Below, in pieces: positions 12,782 to 13,026 of a stretch of 13,026 nucleotides of DNA (positions are counted from its first letter, which is position 1; every line of letters begins with the position of its first letter). The stretch comes from Anaerolineales bacterium (GTDB lineage: Bacteria; Chloroflexota; Anaerolineae; Anaerolineales; UBA4823): positions 1 through 13,026 of the forward strand of contig JALHTN010000584.1 of the NCBI GenBank assembly GCA_022865865.1. Direction: 5' to 3'. The position numbers and the translations under genes were made by a program. The notes beneath the pieces are model-generated. The model did no database searches. It saw nothing but the letters and a program-made list of their open reading frames with translations, and was not told where the DNA came from.

Positions 12782-13026
12782 ATGTCAACTAATGATCATG
12801 GTTTCCATCATATTGCCGTTGCACCCCACCCTGAGATCCCTATCGCCGTCAAGGAAGCAAAACACGTCGTTTCCTATTTACGGGAGAAAGATCTTCATGT
12901 GACCTCTGGTTTGCTCTTCGATGAGAAATTACGGAAGCAAATCACAAATGGCAATTATGATTTATTGATCGCGCTCGGAGGCGATGGCACCATGCTCCGC
13001 GCGGGTCAAATCTGTGGTCCGCAAGG
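12782..13026 (+). CDS. nadK: NAD kinase (3' end outside window)
   Basis: NAD kinase phosphorylates NAD to NADP in the cytoplasm. The visible 81 residues begin MSTNDHGFHHIAVAPHPEIP and reach the diagnostic motif LGGDGTMLRA at about residues 65-74, which holds the catalytic aspartate. Only the N-terminal third or so is in the window. The start is ATG 12782-12784; no Shine-Dalgarno sequence precedes it and a TATAAT lies only 6 bases upstream, so translation may be leaderless. It follows the Cas4-like gene after about 90 bases on the same strand but probably has its own promoter. Identification rests on the GGDGT motif and spacing and is strong. Confidence 0.9.
   Translation, partial: MSTNDHGFHHIAVAPHPEIPIAVKEAKHVVSYLREKDLHVTSGLLFDEKLRKQITNGNYDLLIALGGDGTMLRAGQICGPQ

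Overview
The window looks like chromosomal housekeeping DNA from a bacterium of the Chloroflexota, most likely class Anaerolineae. This is inferred from gene style and order: threonine-proline-rich lipoproteins, a DUF3467 gene next to a translin-like gene, a membrane-inserted Cas4-like nuclease and a T-box-controlled thrS. It is not backed by a database comparison. No CRISPR array, tRNA, rRNA, insertion sequence or phage gene is visible.

Left part, minus strand (1-4306). A T-box riboswitch precedes thrS, which is followed by infC, rpmI and rplT, the classic thrS-infC-rpmI-rplT order. An internal promoter between thrS and infC lets the translation-factor and ribosomal-protein part be expressed separately. 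infC appears to begin with the rare start codon AUU. Beyond rplT lies a macro-domain (ADP-ribose hydrolase type) gene with its own near-consensus promoter; its last codons fall outside the window.

Middle (4351-8516). Two more minus-strand genes are a secreted or membrane-anchored protein with two internal repeats and a 3-hydroxyisobutyrate / tartronate-semialdehyde reductase family enzyme. Divergent from the latter, a good promoter drives purA (adenylosuccinate synthase), followed 36 bases later by an extended short-chain dehydrogenase resembling SDR-type L-threonine 3-dehydrogenase.

Right part, plus strand (8580-13026). First come a lipoprotein with a Thr/Pro linker and a beta-sandwich domain, and a solitary DNA methyltransferase. 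Next is ssb with a structured leader and a clear terminator. Then follows a tight cluster: DUF3467, a translin-family protein, and a Cas4-like PD-(D/E)XK nuclease with two transmembrane helices in its middle. The nuclease reading frame is broken between the two helices by a one-base shift. The window ends inside nadK (NAD kinase), which may be transcribed leaderless.

The most interesting parts are the ssb / DUF3467 / translin / membrane Cas4-like neighbourhood, which looks like an uncharacterised nucleic-acid-processing set, the frame break inside the nuclease, and the AUU start of infC.
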